DNA of 64,000 nucleotides from Clostridium sp. AWRP. GTDB lineage: Bacteria; Bacillota; Clostridia; Clostridiales; Clostridiaceae. Below the pieces are notes generated by a model. That model did not search any database and was not told the DNA's origin. It worked only from the letters and a program-made list of their open reading frames with translations. Both the position numbers and the translations under genes were made by a program. Positions 17,962 through 27,225 of the stretch are shown here, in pieces. Numbering within the stretch: the first letter of the stretch is position 1; every line of letters starts with the position of its first letter. The stretch is taken from positions 3,286,001-3,350,000 of the forward strand of contig NZ_CP029758.2 of NCBI RefSeq assembly GCF_004006395.2, given 5' to 3'.

Positions 17962-18831
17962 TTATTTTAGTAAATATTTTCTTAATCCATCAATCATCAT
18001 TTTATGTGCTTCACTGCTTTGAGGCAATTCAAATTTAGAAATTGCAAAACCATGGGATACCCCATAAAATCTCTTTGCTGTTGTTTCGACCCCTGCTTTT
18101 ATAAGTTTTTTAGCATATTCTTCTGCTTCATCTCTAAGAGAATCTATTTCACAAGTTAAAACTATTGCTGGTGGTAGATCTTTAAGCTCGTCAACAGCTG
18201 CAAATACTGGTGAACAATATGAATTTTTAGCGTATTCTTCTCTTCTATAACATTTATCAAATATTTCAGCTCTTTCAGGTGGTATTGCACCTTCTACATA
18301 GAACTTTTTTCTGGCTGGTGTGGCTAAATCAAGCGGTGGGTAATCAAGAATCTGACATTTAAAAGAAAATTCATTTTTTCTCTTTGCCATCATACATACT
18401 ACTGTTGATATATTACCACCAGCACTATGTCCGCCAATTGCCATATTATTAGGATCAATTTCAAACTCATCATTATGGAAGCTTACATACTTTACAACAT
18501 CATAAACATCATTTTTATCTGTTGGGCACTTATACTCAGGAGCTAATCTGTAATCAATTGAAATAACAGTTATATCTAATTCATTTCTAACTAAGTTAGA
18601 AAATTTATCGTCATTTTCAGGCGATCCCATTACAAAACCACCACCATGGACATCAAAAAAAACCGGGACCATTGATCTCTTATTTTTAGATCTATAAATT
18701 AGACAGCGAGTTTTCCCCTCTCTAGTTGGAATAAAAACCTCTTTGCCTACAATACTAAACTTTTCTATTTTTGCTTCTTTTTGAAGCCTCATACTTTTTA
18801 CAATTTCAAGAACTCTTTCATCACCAATCAT
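17962..18831 (-). CDS. Alpha/beta hydrolase, HSL-type esterase/lipase
   Basis: The 289-residue cytoplasmic enzyme has the hormone-sensitive-lipase-family oxyanion motif DVHGGGFVMGS (about residues 67-77), the nucleophile elbow GGHSAGGN (about 139-146), a likely catalytic Asp in CEIDSLRDEAEEY and the His in SHGFAI. It should hydrolyse short-chain carboxyl esters; the natural substrate is unknown. The ATG at 18831 is preceded by AGGAG; an in-frame GTG at 18840 is too close to it. It lies downstream of the 2-enoate reductase gene, but a terminator separates them. Confidence 0.9.
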   Translation of the reverse strand: MIGDERVLEIVKSMRLQKEAKIEKFSIVGKEVFIPTREGKTRCLIYRSKNKRSMVPVFFDVHGGGFVMGSPENDDKFSNLVRNELDITVISIDYRLAPEYKCPTDKNDVYDVVKYVSFHNDEFEIDPNNMAIGGHSAGGNISTVVCMMAKRKNEFSFKCQILDYPPLDLATPARKKFYVEGAIPPERAEIFDKCYRREEYAKNSYCSPVFAAVDELKDLPPAIVLTCEIDSLRDEAEEYAKKLIKAGVETTAKRFYGVSHGFAISKFELPQSSEAHKMMIDGLRKYLLK

Positions 18832-18892
18832 AATTATCACTCTCCTAGAGCTATATATTATTTTAACTTTACACCTATGGTGGTCCTAACTT

Positions 18893-18952
18893 AAAAATCA
18901 ACTTATATACAGGCCCATTTTTACAACAATGTCCAGAATATAAGTTGATTTT
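18893..18952 (-). terminator. Terminator of the 2-enoate reductase gene
   Basis: AAAATCAACTTATAT pairs perfectly with ATATAAGTTGATTTT across a long loop, with A/T runs on both sides. Confidence 0.75.
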
Positions 18953-18965
18953 TCATTTACAAACC

Positions 18966-20960
18966 CTATATGTGATTGGCAACTTCATATGCATCCCAAA
19001 TGGCATACATAATATTAGAAACCTTTCGTGCATCTCCTAAAAGATAAATTTCTGGAATTTCAAATTCTAATTCCTTATATAATGAATTTTCCTCTTTATA
19101 TCCAACAGAAAGTATTATTGAATCGCATTTTATTTTTTCTGTTCCCTTTTCCGTTTCTACTTCAAGAATTTCATCCTTATATGATTTAACTTTAGAACTT
19201 GTTTTCACATCAATACCATTAAAGGGAATAAGTCTTTCAAGCATTTCACTGTTTGCAGAACACAGCGGTCCATTTAATGCAAGTATTTTATTTAATGCTT
19301 CTACTATAGTTACTTTTTTGCCTTTTTTAGTAAGATAAAGTGCAGTTTCACATCCAACTAGTCCACCACCAACTACAACTGTAGTGCCTCCACAATCTTT
19401 CTTTTCTGTAAGTACATCTGCTGCTGTAAATACTTTATCATCGTCTCCAAGTGAGAATATTTTTGGTGTAGACCCTGTCGCAATTATTACACTATCAAAA
19501 TTAGCTTTTAAAATTTGTTCTTTAGTAATTTCACTATTTAAATTTACTTCTACATTTAATTCTTTTAATGTATTTGCATACCAATCAGCTAGGGCAATAT
19601 CATCTTTCTTAAAATCTGGTGCCCCACCTGGAATAAGGTTACCACCTAGTCTAGAATTCTTTTCATAAACTACTGGTTCATGGCCTCTAAGCGCTAAAAC
19701 TCTTGCAGCTTCACATCCTGCTACTCCACCACCAACTATTAAAACTTTTTTCTTCTTTAATATAGGAAGAAGTGCATTGTCTTTTTCCTTACATGCTTGT
19801 GGATTTACTGCACAATTTATCATTGAATAGTGTTGAATTCGTCCCATACAACCTTCTTGACAGGATATACAAGGTCTAATTGATTGACATTTATTTGCCC
19901 TCAACTTATTTACATAATCAGGGTCTGCAAGTAACGGTCTTCCAAGACTTATCATATCACAAGTGCCATTTTCAATGGCTTCAAGTGCCATATCCGGATC
20001 ATCCATTCTTCCTGCACATATAATAGGAACATCTACAGTTTCTTTCATTAATTTAGCATATGGTCTATATAGTCCCTTCTTTTGGTACATTGGCGGATGA
20101 CTCCACCACCATGAATCATATGATCCAACATCAGTATCTAATGAATCATATCCATAAGATACAAGTAATTTAGCGGCTTCAATTCCTTCATCTAAATCTC
20201 TTCCTTTTTCAACAAATTCTTCTCCTGGAAGTGCTCCATCCCTCAAATCTTTGATAAAACTCTTTGGTGAATACCTGAGAACTACTGGGAAATCTTCTCC
20301 ACATCTATTTTTAATTTCTTCAACTATTTCACGTGCAAAACGAAGTCTGTTTTCCAAACTTCCTCCATATTCATCTGTTCTGTGATTAAATAACGAAATA
20401 GCAAATTGATCTATAAGATATCCTTCATGAACAGCGTGAATTTCAATTCCATCAAAACCAGCTCTCTTTGCATTGTAAGCTCCATCTCCAAATTTCTTCA
20501 CTATGGATTTAATTTCATCCACTGTAAGCTCACGGCAAATTTTGTCAAGCCATCTATGTTGAATTGGTGATGGTGCAACAGGTGGAAATTCACCAAGATT
20601 AGTAGGTATAGTTACTCTGCCAAATCCAGCTGACATTTGTAAAAATACTTTTGCATTGTATGCATGTATTCTCTCCGTCATTTCCCTTGCAGTTCTTACA
20701 AATTGAACAGGATTATGTGTAGGGCAAGGACAATTTGGCATACCATGTTCTTCAACTTCATTATCTACAAAAGTAACTCCTGTAATAATTAAGCCAGTGC
20801 CACCTTTTGCTCTTTCAGTGTAGTAATCAATTCCCCTTTGGTTGAATCCTCCTTCACTGTCAGCTAGTCCTAGTGGACCCATAGGTGCTAGTGCAAAACG
20901 ATTTTTTATTTCACACTTTCCAATTTTAACTGGTTCAAATAATTTTTTATACTTATTCAT
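18966..20960 (-). CDS. 2-enoate reductase-type NADH:flavin oxidoreductase (old yellow enzyme family)
   Basis: The 664-residue protein has the length and order of clostridial 2-enoate reductases (about 667 residues). It has an FMN-binding OYE barrel (about 1-370; NRFALAPMG, HAVHEGYLIDQF, CDMISLGRPLLADPD), a [4Fe-4S] cluster CISCQEGC followed by C about 11 residues later, and an FAD/NAD(P) domain with VLIVGGGVAGCEAA (about 393) and VVVGGGLVGCETA (about 520). It should reduce C=C bonds of enoates with NADH, as Enr/FldZ do. The ATG at 20960 follows AGGAG at good spacing. Transcription comes from a consensus promoter overlapped by a PadR-type palindrome next to the divergent padR gene. Confidence 0.93.
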   Translation of the reverse strand: MNKYKKLFEPVKIGKCEIKNRFALAPMGPLGLADSEGGFNQRGIDYYTERAKGGTGLIITGVTFVDNEVEEHGMPNCPCPTHNPVQFVRTAREMTERIHAYNAKVFLQMSAGFGRVTIPTNLGEFPPVAPSPIQHRWLDKICRELTVDEIKSIVKKFGDGAYNAKRAGFDGIEIHAVHEGYLIDQFAISLFNHRTDEYGGSLENRLRFAREIVEEIKNRCGEDFPVVLRYSPKSFIKDLRDGALPGEEFVEKGRDLDEGIEAAKLLVSYGYDSLDTDVGSYDSWWWSHPPMYQKKGLYRPYAKLMKETVDVPIICAGRMDDPDMALEAIENGTCDMISLGRPLLADPDYVNKLRANKCQSIRPCISCQEGCMGRIQHYSMINCAVNPQACKEKDNALLPILKKKKVLIVGGGVAGCEAARVLALRGHEPVVYEKNSRLGGNLIPGGAPDFKKDDIALADWYANTLKELNVEVNLNSEITKEQILKANFDSVIIATGSTPKIFSLGDDDKVFTAADVLTEKKDCGGTTVVVGGGLVGCETALYLTKKGKKVTIVEALNKILALNGPLCSANSEMLERLIPFNGIDVKTSSKVKSYKDEILEVETEKGTEKIKCDSIILSVGYKEENSLYKELEFEIPEIYLLGDARKVSNIMYAIWDAYEVANHI

Positions 20961-21054
20961 AAAACCACTCCTAAATTTAAATAATATAAGTATTAAAATG
21001 CTGGCTCCTGTTGAAATTATCAATAAATACGATTACATATTTATCTTTACCTAT

Positions 21055-21083
21055 ATTATATATATTACTACAAATCATGTCAA
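21055..21083 (-). promoter_or_regulatory. Consensus SigA promoter for the 2-enoate reductase gene
   Basis: On the minus strand TTGACA (21078-21083) and TATAAT (21055-21060) are separated by exactly 17 bases. The -35 box lies inside the palindrome at 21076-21093. Confidence 0.85.
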
Positions 21084-21093
21084 TATTTACATG
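21076..21093. promoter_or_regulatory. PadR-type operator
   Basis: A perfect CATGT-N8-ACATG inverted repeat matches the ATGT-N8-ACAT site known for PadR repressors. It covers the -35 box of the reductase promoter and lies 81 bases before the divergent padR start, so bound PadR should block the reductase promoter. Confidence 0.8.
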
Positions 21094-21173
21094 TTTGATT
21101 TTTCACGTTTTACTTTACTTTATATTCATGCATGATAAAATGATTATATGGAAAGAACGAGGTGCTAACAGAT

Positions 21174-21725
21174 ATGAGGACTTTAAAATACGCAATCTTA
21201 GGACTTATTAATAGAAAACCATCAACTGGATATGATATAACTAAAGAATTTAATGATGCATTAGTAGAATTCTGGTATGCTAAGCATAGTCAAATATACC
21301 CTGAATTAAAGAAATTGACGGATGAAGGTCTTATTTCATATGAAACGGTAATACAAGGAGAAAAATTAGAAAAAAAATTATATTCTATAACTGAAAAAGG
21401 AAAAGAATCTTTACAAAAATGGCTTGCAAAAGATGAACCTTTGGAGCCAACTCCCAAAGACGTCTTTAGACTTAAAGCTTATTTTTGTGATGAAATGGAC
21501 ACTGACACTTTATTAAAACAATTTAAAAGTCAATTAGATAAACATACTAAAAGATTAAATTATCTTAAAAATTCCATGGAGGAGCTTTTAAAGGTAAAGG
21601 ATATATCTAAAGTGCCTTCTTCTGGTTTTGGTGACTATATCGTTTTACGAGGAGCCATTATGAGAGAAAATGCTTATGTAGATTGGCTTTGTGACTGTAT
21701 AAAAAAAATTACAGAAGGATTATAG
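21174..21725 (+). CDS. PadR family transcriptional repressor
   Basis: The 183-residue protein is a full-length PadR regulator. It has an N-terminal winged helix (MRTLKYAILGLI..., GYDI, HSQIYPELKKLTDEGLI, LYSITEKGK; about 1-85) and a C-terminal helical dimerisation domain (about 90-180). PadR proteins sense phenolic or other small molecules and repress neighbouring detoxification genes. Here the divergent 2-enoate reductase, with a matching operator on its promoter, is the obvious target. The ATG at 21174 gives the classic family start; the upstream GTG at 21162 sits in the GAGG site. Confidence 0.93.
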   Translation: MRTLKYAILGLINRKPSTGYDITKEFNDALVEFWYAKHSQIYPELKKLTDEGLISYETVIQGEKLEKKLYSITEKGKESLQKWLAKDEPLEPTPKDVFRLKAYFCDEMDTDTLLKQFKSQLDKHTKRLNYLKNSMEELLKVKDISKVPSSGFGDYIVLRGAIMRENAYVDWLCDCIKKITEGL

Positions 21726-21762
21726 AGTTTCTAAACACAAATCAACCTTCATTTTTTTAAAG

Positions 21763-21893
21763 AACAAAGTTTAAAGTCCAAATATCAAATAAGGATAATT
21801 TTCTTCCTAACGTCAGAAAATATTAAAATTATAGATTTCCTGAGGTACGATGAAAATCATCTTTATCTGTTCTTTATTATTTGGACTTTGTTA
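21763..21893. repeat. Long imperfect inverted repeat in the gap between padR and a secreted-protein gene
   Basis: AACAAAGT..AAAGTCCAAAT near 21770 is repeated inverted as ATTTGGACTTTGTT near 21880, with an inner GATTTTCATC-like stem. It probably serves as a terminator for the convergent genes, but the 130-base size is larger than usual. Confidence 0.5.
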
Positions 21894-21895
21894 TT

Positions 21896-23017
21896 TTATT
21901 TTATACGTATGCTATCTGATATTTGAAAACCCATCCTATATCCTTTTAAAGAAGATGTATTATCATTTAATTTGCTTGATATAAATAAGTAATATTTTTG
22001 TCCCAGTTTATAAGGTTTATAGGGAATAACTTTTACAGATTTCTTATCATCTTGTAGTGACAATGCTGTTGGAATTATATTTCCAGAACTATCTACTACA
22101 TATATATTTGAGTCATTTACATTCTGCTCATTAAGCTGATCTTTAAACTTTATCGTCCATTGTTTATCCCGCAGAATATTCAAATAGTCCTTTGAATTTA
22201 AATCCTCCCATCCTTTATCTGTAAACATACTCTTATCTACAGGCATTTTTACATCTATTAAAGGAAATGCAGCTTCACCATTGTACTTTTCTGGAGTTCC
22301 AAGTGCATATCTTACACTTACAGTACTATTTACTTTTAAATTCTTTATTTGATTTTTCCCTTCATCATTATTTTTTACATAGAAAAGCTCGGTATCCCCA
22401 TTTTCATATTTAACCTTTATAAATATATAATCTTTATCAGTATATATATTTTCTAAATTACCAATTACCCAGGAAGCACCTATTATATTGCTTTCTCCTG
22501 CACCTAAATAATCATATACCTTACCTGAAGAATTTTTTAAGCTTATACTAAAATCAGGTAATTTAACCTTTATTATAGTATAGGGATAAGTTACAATTTG
22601 AGGTAATATGGCCCCTTTGTCCGGATCTGTTTCCTTTACAATTATATTTCCTCTTCCTTCTACATCTTCTACAGAATCTACTTTAATATCGTAACCTCCT
22701 GTAGGCTTTTGTCCTCTCATTACAGCTACATATAGATAATTTGTGCTGCTATCCAAATAGTACAAAAATCCTTCACTGGATTTACAGGAATCTATACCAT
22801 TAGTTAAAGCTTTTGGTGCATTATCACAGGATATAGTCTCAAAGTCAATTTTATTGCACATTATATTAGGTCCATTCTTAATAATAAGTTTATTCTTACT
22901 GATATTAGATACTGAAGATTGCATCTTAGATGTTCCTTGAGCTTTTACTGAAGCTGGCATATATACAGCTCCTACAGTTAGTACAAAACACATAGGTATA
23001 AATAACTTTTTAAACAT
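21896..23017 (-). CDS. Secreted protein with C-terminal SbsA Ig-like domain
   Basis: The 373-residue protein has a signal peptide (cleavage likely after VKAQ, about residue 27). Its middle region of about 240 residues has no recognised family and repeated strand-turn patterns. The C-terminal SbsA/Big_5 Ig-like module (about 275-370) shows WTIKFKDQLNEQNV, NIYVVDSSGNIIPT and VKVIPYKPYKLGQKYYLFIS. It is exported and probably wall-associated. A strong AGGAGG site precedes the ATG. It lies 73 bases downstream of the anti-sigma-like gene on the same strand, so it may be in, or a target of, the sigma operon. Confidence 0.75.
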   Translation of the reverse strand: MFKKLFIPMCFVLTVGAVYMPASVKAQGTSKMQSSVSNISKNKLIIKNGPNIMCNKIDFETISCDNAPKALTNGIDSCKSSEGFLYYLDSSTNYLYVAVMRGQKPTGGYDIKVDSVEDVEGRGNIIVKETDPDKGAILPQIVTYPYTIIKVKLPDFSISLKNSSGKVYDYLGAGESNIIGASWVIGNLENIYTDKDYIFIKVKYENGDTELFYVKNNDEGKNQIKNLKVNSTVSVRYALGTPEKYNGEAAFPLIDVKMPVDKSMFTDKGWEDLNSKDYLNILRDKQWTIKFKDQLNEQNVNDSNIYVVDSSGNIIPTALSLQDDKKSVKVIPYKPYKLGQKYYLFISSKLNDNTSSLKGYRMGFQISDSIRIK

Positions 23018-23089
23018 ATATAATTTCCTCCTCTTTTAAATATCTTTTTCAATTATTAGACGTATAGATTCTAGGTTTCGCTTCATAAT

Positions 23090-23986
23090 TCATTTAATTG
23101 AATTTGCTATGTCAATTAGGGAATTTTCTTGTATATTTCCATATAAAGAGTATTCCACATTATTCATTATCCATGATACACTTGTTGCTTGTTCATCTTT
23201 AAAGTAATTTACATAAGCCTTACCAGCACCAATATATAAGGTTTTATCACCTTTTAATCCTAACAAGTTCTTACTTTCCTGTATTGTAAAATATTGGGAA
23301 TTTAAACTATACTTTATGCTTATGCTTTTAACTCCTTCACAGGGAATAGATATATTTGAAAGTTCAAATCCTTCAGGAACATATGATGGAAGCAGCACCT
23401 TACTTTCAAAATATTTTTCAGCGTCTTTCATACTTAAGGATTCTGCTGGAGAAGCTACTCCACCAGGTCTTACTGCACTTAAATTTTCACTATGATTTTT
23501 ATCATCATCTTTTTCATTTTTTTGACTAGTACCAGGAGATTCAGCATCGTAATTATCTGTATTTTGTGGTAAAACATTTTTATTTTGAATTGTTGTATCC
23601 TTATTTGAATTTACATTTTGGGGAGAATTTTTTTCATTTGATTTATCCTGTACTATTGAATTCTCTATTTTATCAGCCTTTGATATTTCCTTTAACGTTT
23701 CATTATCTTTAGTTCCTTTATGATCATTATTTATTGATTTATCTACATATTTTTGAGCTGGTTTTACATAACTGCGTGCAATATCAGTTTTATGAGAAAA
23801 ATTGTACAATTTAAACGTAAAAATTAGAATGGCAAAAACAGCTGATACAATTAAAACCGGTTTTAATTGCAATGATCTTATGTTACTACATCTTGCTAGT
23901 GTCTTTCTTTTTAATTCATCTGTAACACAAATATTTTTTAGAATTTCATTTGATTCATCCCTAAAATTTTTCATATTATCTTTCAT
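23090..23986 (-). CDS. Transmembrane anti-sigma-like protein (DUF4367-type C-terminus)
   Basis: The 298-residue protein has a short cytoplasmic N-terminus that could bind a sigma factor, one membrane segment (about residues 46-62), a long low-complexity linker rich in Asn, Lys, Ser and Asp, and an extracytoplasmic domain (about 185-298; SKVLLPSYVPEGFELSNISI) like DUF4367/RsgI-region proteins. Its start overlaps the 3' end of the ECF sigma gene (stop at 23976), the usual arrangement for co-translated sigma/anti-sigma pairs. I chose the ATG at 23986; ATGs at 24001 and 23974 are possible. It likely holds the sigma factor at the membrane until an envelope signal appears. Confidence 0.7.
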   Translation of the reverse strand: MKDNMKNFRDESNEILKNICVTDELKRKTLARCSNIRSLQLKPVLIVSAVFAILIFTFKLYNFSHKTDIARSYVKPAQKYVDKSINNDHKGTKDNETLKEISKADKIENSIVQDKSNEKNSPQNVNSNKDTTIQNKNVLPQNTDNYDAESPGTSQKNEKDDDKNHSENLSAVRPGGVASPAESLSMKDAEKYFESKVLLPSYVPEGFELSNISIPCEGVKSISIKYSLNSQYFTIQESKNLLGLKGDKTLYIGAGKAYVNYFKDEQATSVSWIMNNVEYSLYGNIQENSLIDIANSIK

Positions 23987-24491
23987 ATTCAATCTTCCCA
24001 TCTATATTGGATTTCAATACTGACCTTGCTCTAAAAAGTCTACTGCGCACAGTACCTTCTGGTATCTTCAGTACCTTACTTATGTCCCTTGTAGATAATT
24101 CTTCATAATAGTAAAGAATTATAATTTCCTTATATTTGCGAGGCATATCCATGACCTGTTTTAATAATTCTTCATGTTGAATTTTATTTATGACTTTGTC
24201 ATCTACATTTTCACAGATATCTACAAAGGAATTATCATACACATCCTTTGACAGAATAACTTTCTTGAACCAGGAAATTCTTAATAAATCCCTGCAAGTA
24301 TTTATTGTAATAGTCATAATCCAGTTTTTTTCGCTGCTGCTTTTTTTGAGCTTACTAAAATTTTTATACACTTTTATAAAAACCTCTTGAAAAACATCTT
24401 CAGCCAAATACTTGTCCTTTAAATATAGATAGGCCATTCTAAGTACGTCATTTCCATAGCTGTCCATTAACTCTTCTATTTTCTCATCCAT
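23976..24491 (-). CDS. ECF-type RNA polymerase sigma factor
   Basis: The 171-residue protein has sigma region 2 (LAEDVFQEVFIKVYKNF, about residues 30-46, for core binding and -10 recognition) and region 4 (STRDISKVLKIPEGTVRSRLFRARSVLK, split across about 130-160, a helix-turn-helix for -35 recognition), with no region 1 or 3. This is the SigW/RpoE layout of extracytoplasmic-function sigma factors. It is the first gene of an operon with the overlapping anti-sigma-like gene and perhaps the Ig-like secreted protein. Autoregulation is expected, but I could not define its promoter. Confidence 0.92.
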   Translation of the reverse strand: MDEKIEELMDSYGNDVLRMAYLYLKDKYLAEDVFQEVFIKVYKNFSKLKKSSSEKNWIMTITINTCRDLLRISWFKKVILSKDVYDNSFVDICENVDDKVINKIQHEELLKQVMDMPRKYKEIIILYYYEELSTRDISKVLKIPEGTVRSRLFRARSVLKSNIDGKIEYER

Positions 24492-24639
24492 ATATCAATA
24501 ACATCTCTTTCAAGACATTTCCTCCTGCTATACAATCTTTAAAAATTAGAATTAAATATACTTAATTTTACCATCAAAATTCCCTTTCACATTATATGAC
24601 GTATAAAGTTTTAAATTGGCTCCATAAATTTCAAAATTA

Positions 24640-24690
24640 AAAAATGACCATATATATCAGTAATATTGTACTGTATTAGTAGTCATTTTT
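24640..24690 (+). terminator. Hairpin with T-run, orphan
   Basis: AAAAATGAC (24640-24648) pairs with GTCATTTTT (24682-24690) across a loop, followed by ATTG. No plus-strand gene lies just upstream, so it may be a remnant of a lost gene in front of the truncated CWB2 gene. Confidence 0.4.
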
Positions 24691-24757
24691 ATTGTTTCAA
24701 ACCTTACAATATGTTACTATATGCTTGTATTACCACAATATAACAAATGTATAATAA

Positions 24758-25372
24758 ATAAGGGGACTTAGAATATGTACAAAAAATTGGACAACTTCAG
24801 ACAATGTCGTTTTAGTATCAGGTGAAGGATATGCCGATGCACTTTCCGTAGCACCAGTAGCAGCAGCAAAGGGACAAATTCTGTTATTAGCAAATAATGA
24901 CCAGGATTCAGTTCAATCAGTAATTAACTTTGCAAAAGATAACAATTCTAAGGTTACAATTGTTGGAACTTCAAACGTTATAAGCGATACAATAAAGAGT
25001 GCTTTTGGCTCAGATGCTGTTAGAGTAAACGGTGGATCAAACAGGTTTAATACTAACTTAGCTGTGTTAAAAACATTCAAGAGTGACTTTAAAAATGATA
25101 AACTTTATGTAGCAAATGCAAGTGCAGTCATACCGGATAACCTTTACGCAGACGCATTAGTTGCTTCCACATTAGCTGGAAAATATAGTGCCCCATTAGT
25201 ATTAGTTGACAAAGATAACTCACCTGCAACAGATAATGCTATATACTATATTAGATATACAGTTTTCAAAAATACTCATGCACAAATAATCGGGGGAACT
25301 GGCGTTATTCCAGATTCTATATATGATTCTATAGAGTTAATAGTAACTCCAGTATATATTCATCAAAACTAA
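24758..25372 (+). pseudogene. 5'-truncated CWB2 cell wall-binding protein
   Basis: An open frame runs from 24758 to the stop at 25372 and encodes about two CWB2 repeats (NWTTSDNVVLVSGEGYADAL, NGGSNRFNTN, LVASTLAGKYSAPLVLVD, AQIIGG). There is no signal peptide and no initiation codon before the domain: an ATG at 24775 is out of frame and stops after 16 codons, and the first usable in-frame start (GTG, 25064) falls mid-domain. It aligns with repeats 2-3 of the intact CWB2 protein at 10029. It is best read as a deletion remnant; an unusual frameshift-dependent gene is unlikely. Confidence 0.8.
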
Positions 25373-25394
25373 TCATATTAAATAAATTTCTATT

Positions 25395-25445
25395 AGTAGA
25401 TAGTCAAAATACTGAAGCTTAGCTTCAGTATTTTGACTATCTACT
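25395..25445. terminator. Very long perfect hairpin terminator
   Basis: Two 25-base arms (25395-25419 and 25421-25445) pair perfectly with a single-base centre, so three or more bases form the loop. It separates the CWB2 remnant from the convergent adenine deaminase gene. Confidence 0.8.
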
Positions 25446-25455
25446 CCTATCCTTC

Positions 25456-27225
25456 TTATTTATCATTCTTACTTTCCATAGAAATTATTTCATGCTTAAG
25501 TACATCAATGAGTCCAATGTCCGTAAGCCCTAGTTCCGGAACAGTAGGCAGGGAAATAAATGACAATGTCATAAAGGGTGCAGCTAGAGTACAGCCTATC
25601 TCATGTGTAAGATTGTTTAAACTAGTAATTTTCTCTATAACAGAATCTGCATCATGGTCACTCATAAGCCCACCAATAGGTAAAATCATCTTTCCAATGA
25701 CTTTGCCCTGCTTTACTAATACAAAACCTCCCTGTATATCCTTAATTTCATTAACTGCTGTAGACATATTATAATCATCAGTTCCAACACAAACTATATT
25801 GTGGTGATCATGAGATACAGAAGAAGCCAGTGCGCCATCTTTAATATTAAATCCTTTTACAAATCCAATTCCGACTCCACCTGTTTTTCCGTATCTTTCA
25901 ACTACTGCAAGTTTTAAAATGTCCTCTCCTACATCATTTTGAATTAGTCCTTCCTTTACCGGAAGTTTTGCTTTTATCCACTTGTTTATTATCTGATCTT
26001 TAATAAGTTCTATGACATTTACACAAGCTGTATCATTACATTTGGAGTTTATCTTAAAAGATTCTGGTATTATTGGGGTTTTAAATTTTACAGTATTTTT
26101 TATCCAGATGGGATATTGTGCACTTACTTTATTTGAAATTAAATTTCCCTGCTCAGCTACAAGTTTACCCTCAAAAAATACCATGGATGGTTCTATATTT
26201 TCTAAGCTTTCTACTACCAGAATGTCTGCTTTTCTTCCTGGAGTAATACTTCCTATTTCATCTTCTACTCTAAAATGCTTTGCTGCATTTATAGTTGCCA
26301 TCTGAATTGCATTTATAGGAGAAACCCCTAGAGAAATGGCCTTGTTCACATTATAATTGATGTGTCCTTCATTTTTTATATCACTGGCATGTTTATCATC
26401 TGTACAAAACATAAGGTGTTCAAAAGAAAGTTTCTTATCTACAATTCCCTTTATAAGCTTTTCTACATTTCTCTCAGAACTTCCTTCTCTTATAAATATG
26501 TCCATACCAAGTCTTATTCTCTCAAGAAGTTCTTCAAAAGATACACATTCATGATCATCACTCATACCAGAAGCAGCATACACATTAAGATTCTTTCCTG
26601 TTATTCCAATAGCATGCCCATTAATTATTTTTCTTCTACTAAGCGAAGCCTCAATTTTCTTTAAATATTTTTCTTTTTTACACAGTATTTTTGAAGGGTC
26701 AAGTTCCCCTAAGCTCAACGTCTCATCCCAACTAAGCGCCTCTATAACTTCTTCTAATTCCACTACCCCTCCTGTAGTTTCAAGTCCCGGAGCCGTAGGT
26801 ACTCTTGATGGTATTTCAATATAAGTTCTATAAGGTAGTTTCTCTATGGAATTAAGCAGAGCTTTTATTCCACCTATACCACATACATTTGCAATTTCCA
26901 TAAGATCTGCACAGAGAGTTGTAGTACCTTTAGGTACTATTACATCTGAAAGTGCTTCAGGAGAAAGCAATGTAGTTTCAATATGCAAATGGGAATCAAT
27001 GAATCCTGGAATAGCATACTTTCCACTGCAATCTATAGATTTTTCAGTTTTCAGATTAACATCAGGATCAATACACACAACTCTACCATCTTTTATATAG
27101 ATGTTTGTACCATATACTTCTTCAGAATAGACATTTACGAGATTAACATTTGAAAGTTTTAAATCACAATATACTTCACCTAGTCCACATTCTATAAGTT
27201 TTTTTATTTCCAAATAGCTTCTCAA
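25456..27225 (-). CDS. ade: Adenine deaminase
   Basis: The 589-residue amidohydrolase converts adenine to hypoxanthine and ammonia in purine salvage. It shows the metal-binding GFIDSHLHIETTLLSPEAL (about residues 73-91), the downstream NGHAIGITGKNLN and CTDDKH metal ligands, ITPGRKADILVVES, and the long C-terminal domain with SVSHDHHNIVCVGT of the Ade type. Length matches the family (about 580). The start is a TTG whose TTGA overlaps the stop of the guanine deaminase gene by 4 bases, with GGGGGAAA upstream, indicating translational coupling. It is the last gene of the purine uptake and salvage operon. Confidence 0.95.
   Translation of the reverse strand: MRSYLEIKKLIECGLGEVYCDLKLSNVNLVNVYSEEVYGTNIYIKDGRVVCIDPDVNLKTEKSIDCSGKYAIPGFIDSHLHIETTLLSPEALSDVIVPKGTTTLCADLMEIANVCGIGGIKALLNSIEKLPYRTYIEIPSRVPTAPGLETTGGVVELEEVIEALSWDETLSLGELDPSKILCKKEKYLKKIEASLSRRKIINGHAIGITGKNLNVYAASGMSDDHECVSFEELLERIRLGMDIFIREGSSERNVEKLIKGIVDKKLSFEHLMFCTDDKHASDIKNEGHINYNVNKAISLGVSPINAIQMATINAAKHFRVEDEIGSITPGRKADILVVESLENIEPSMVFFEGKLVAEQGNLISNKVSAQYPIWIKNTVKFKTPIIPESFKINSKCNDTACVNVIELIKDQIINKWIKAKLPVKEGLIQNDVGEDILKLAVVERYGKTGGVGIGFVKGFNIKDGALASSVSHDHHNIVCVGTDDYNMSTAVNEIKDIQGGFVLVKQGKVIGKMILPIGGLMSDHDADSVIEKITSLNNLTHEIGCTLAAPFMTLSFISLPTVPELGLTDIGLIDVLKHEIISMESKNDK

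Noticed and set aside
24775..24825. ATG with a GGGGA-like site as start of the CWB2 fragment
   Set aside because: It is one base out of frame with the CWB2 coding sequence and stops after 16 codons.
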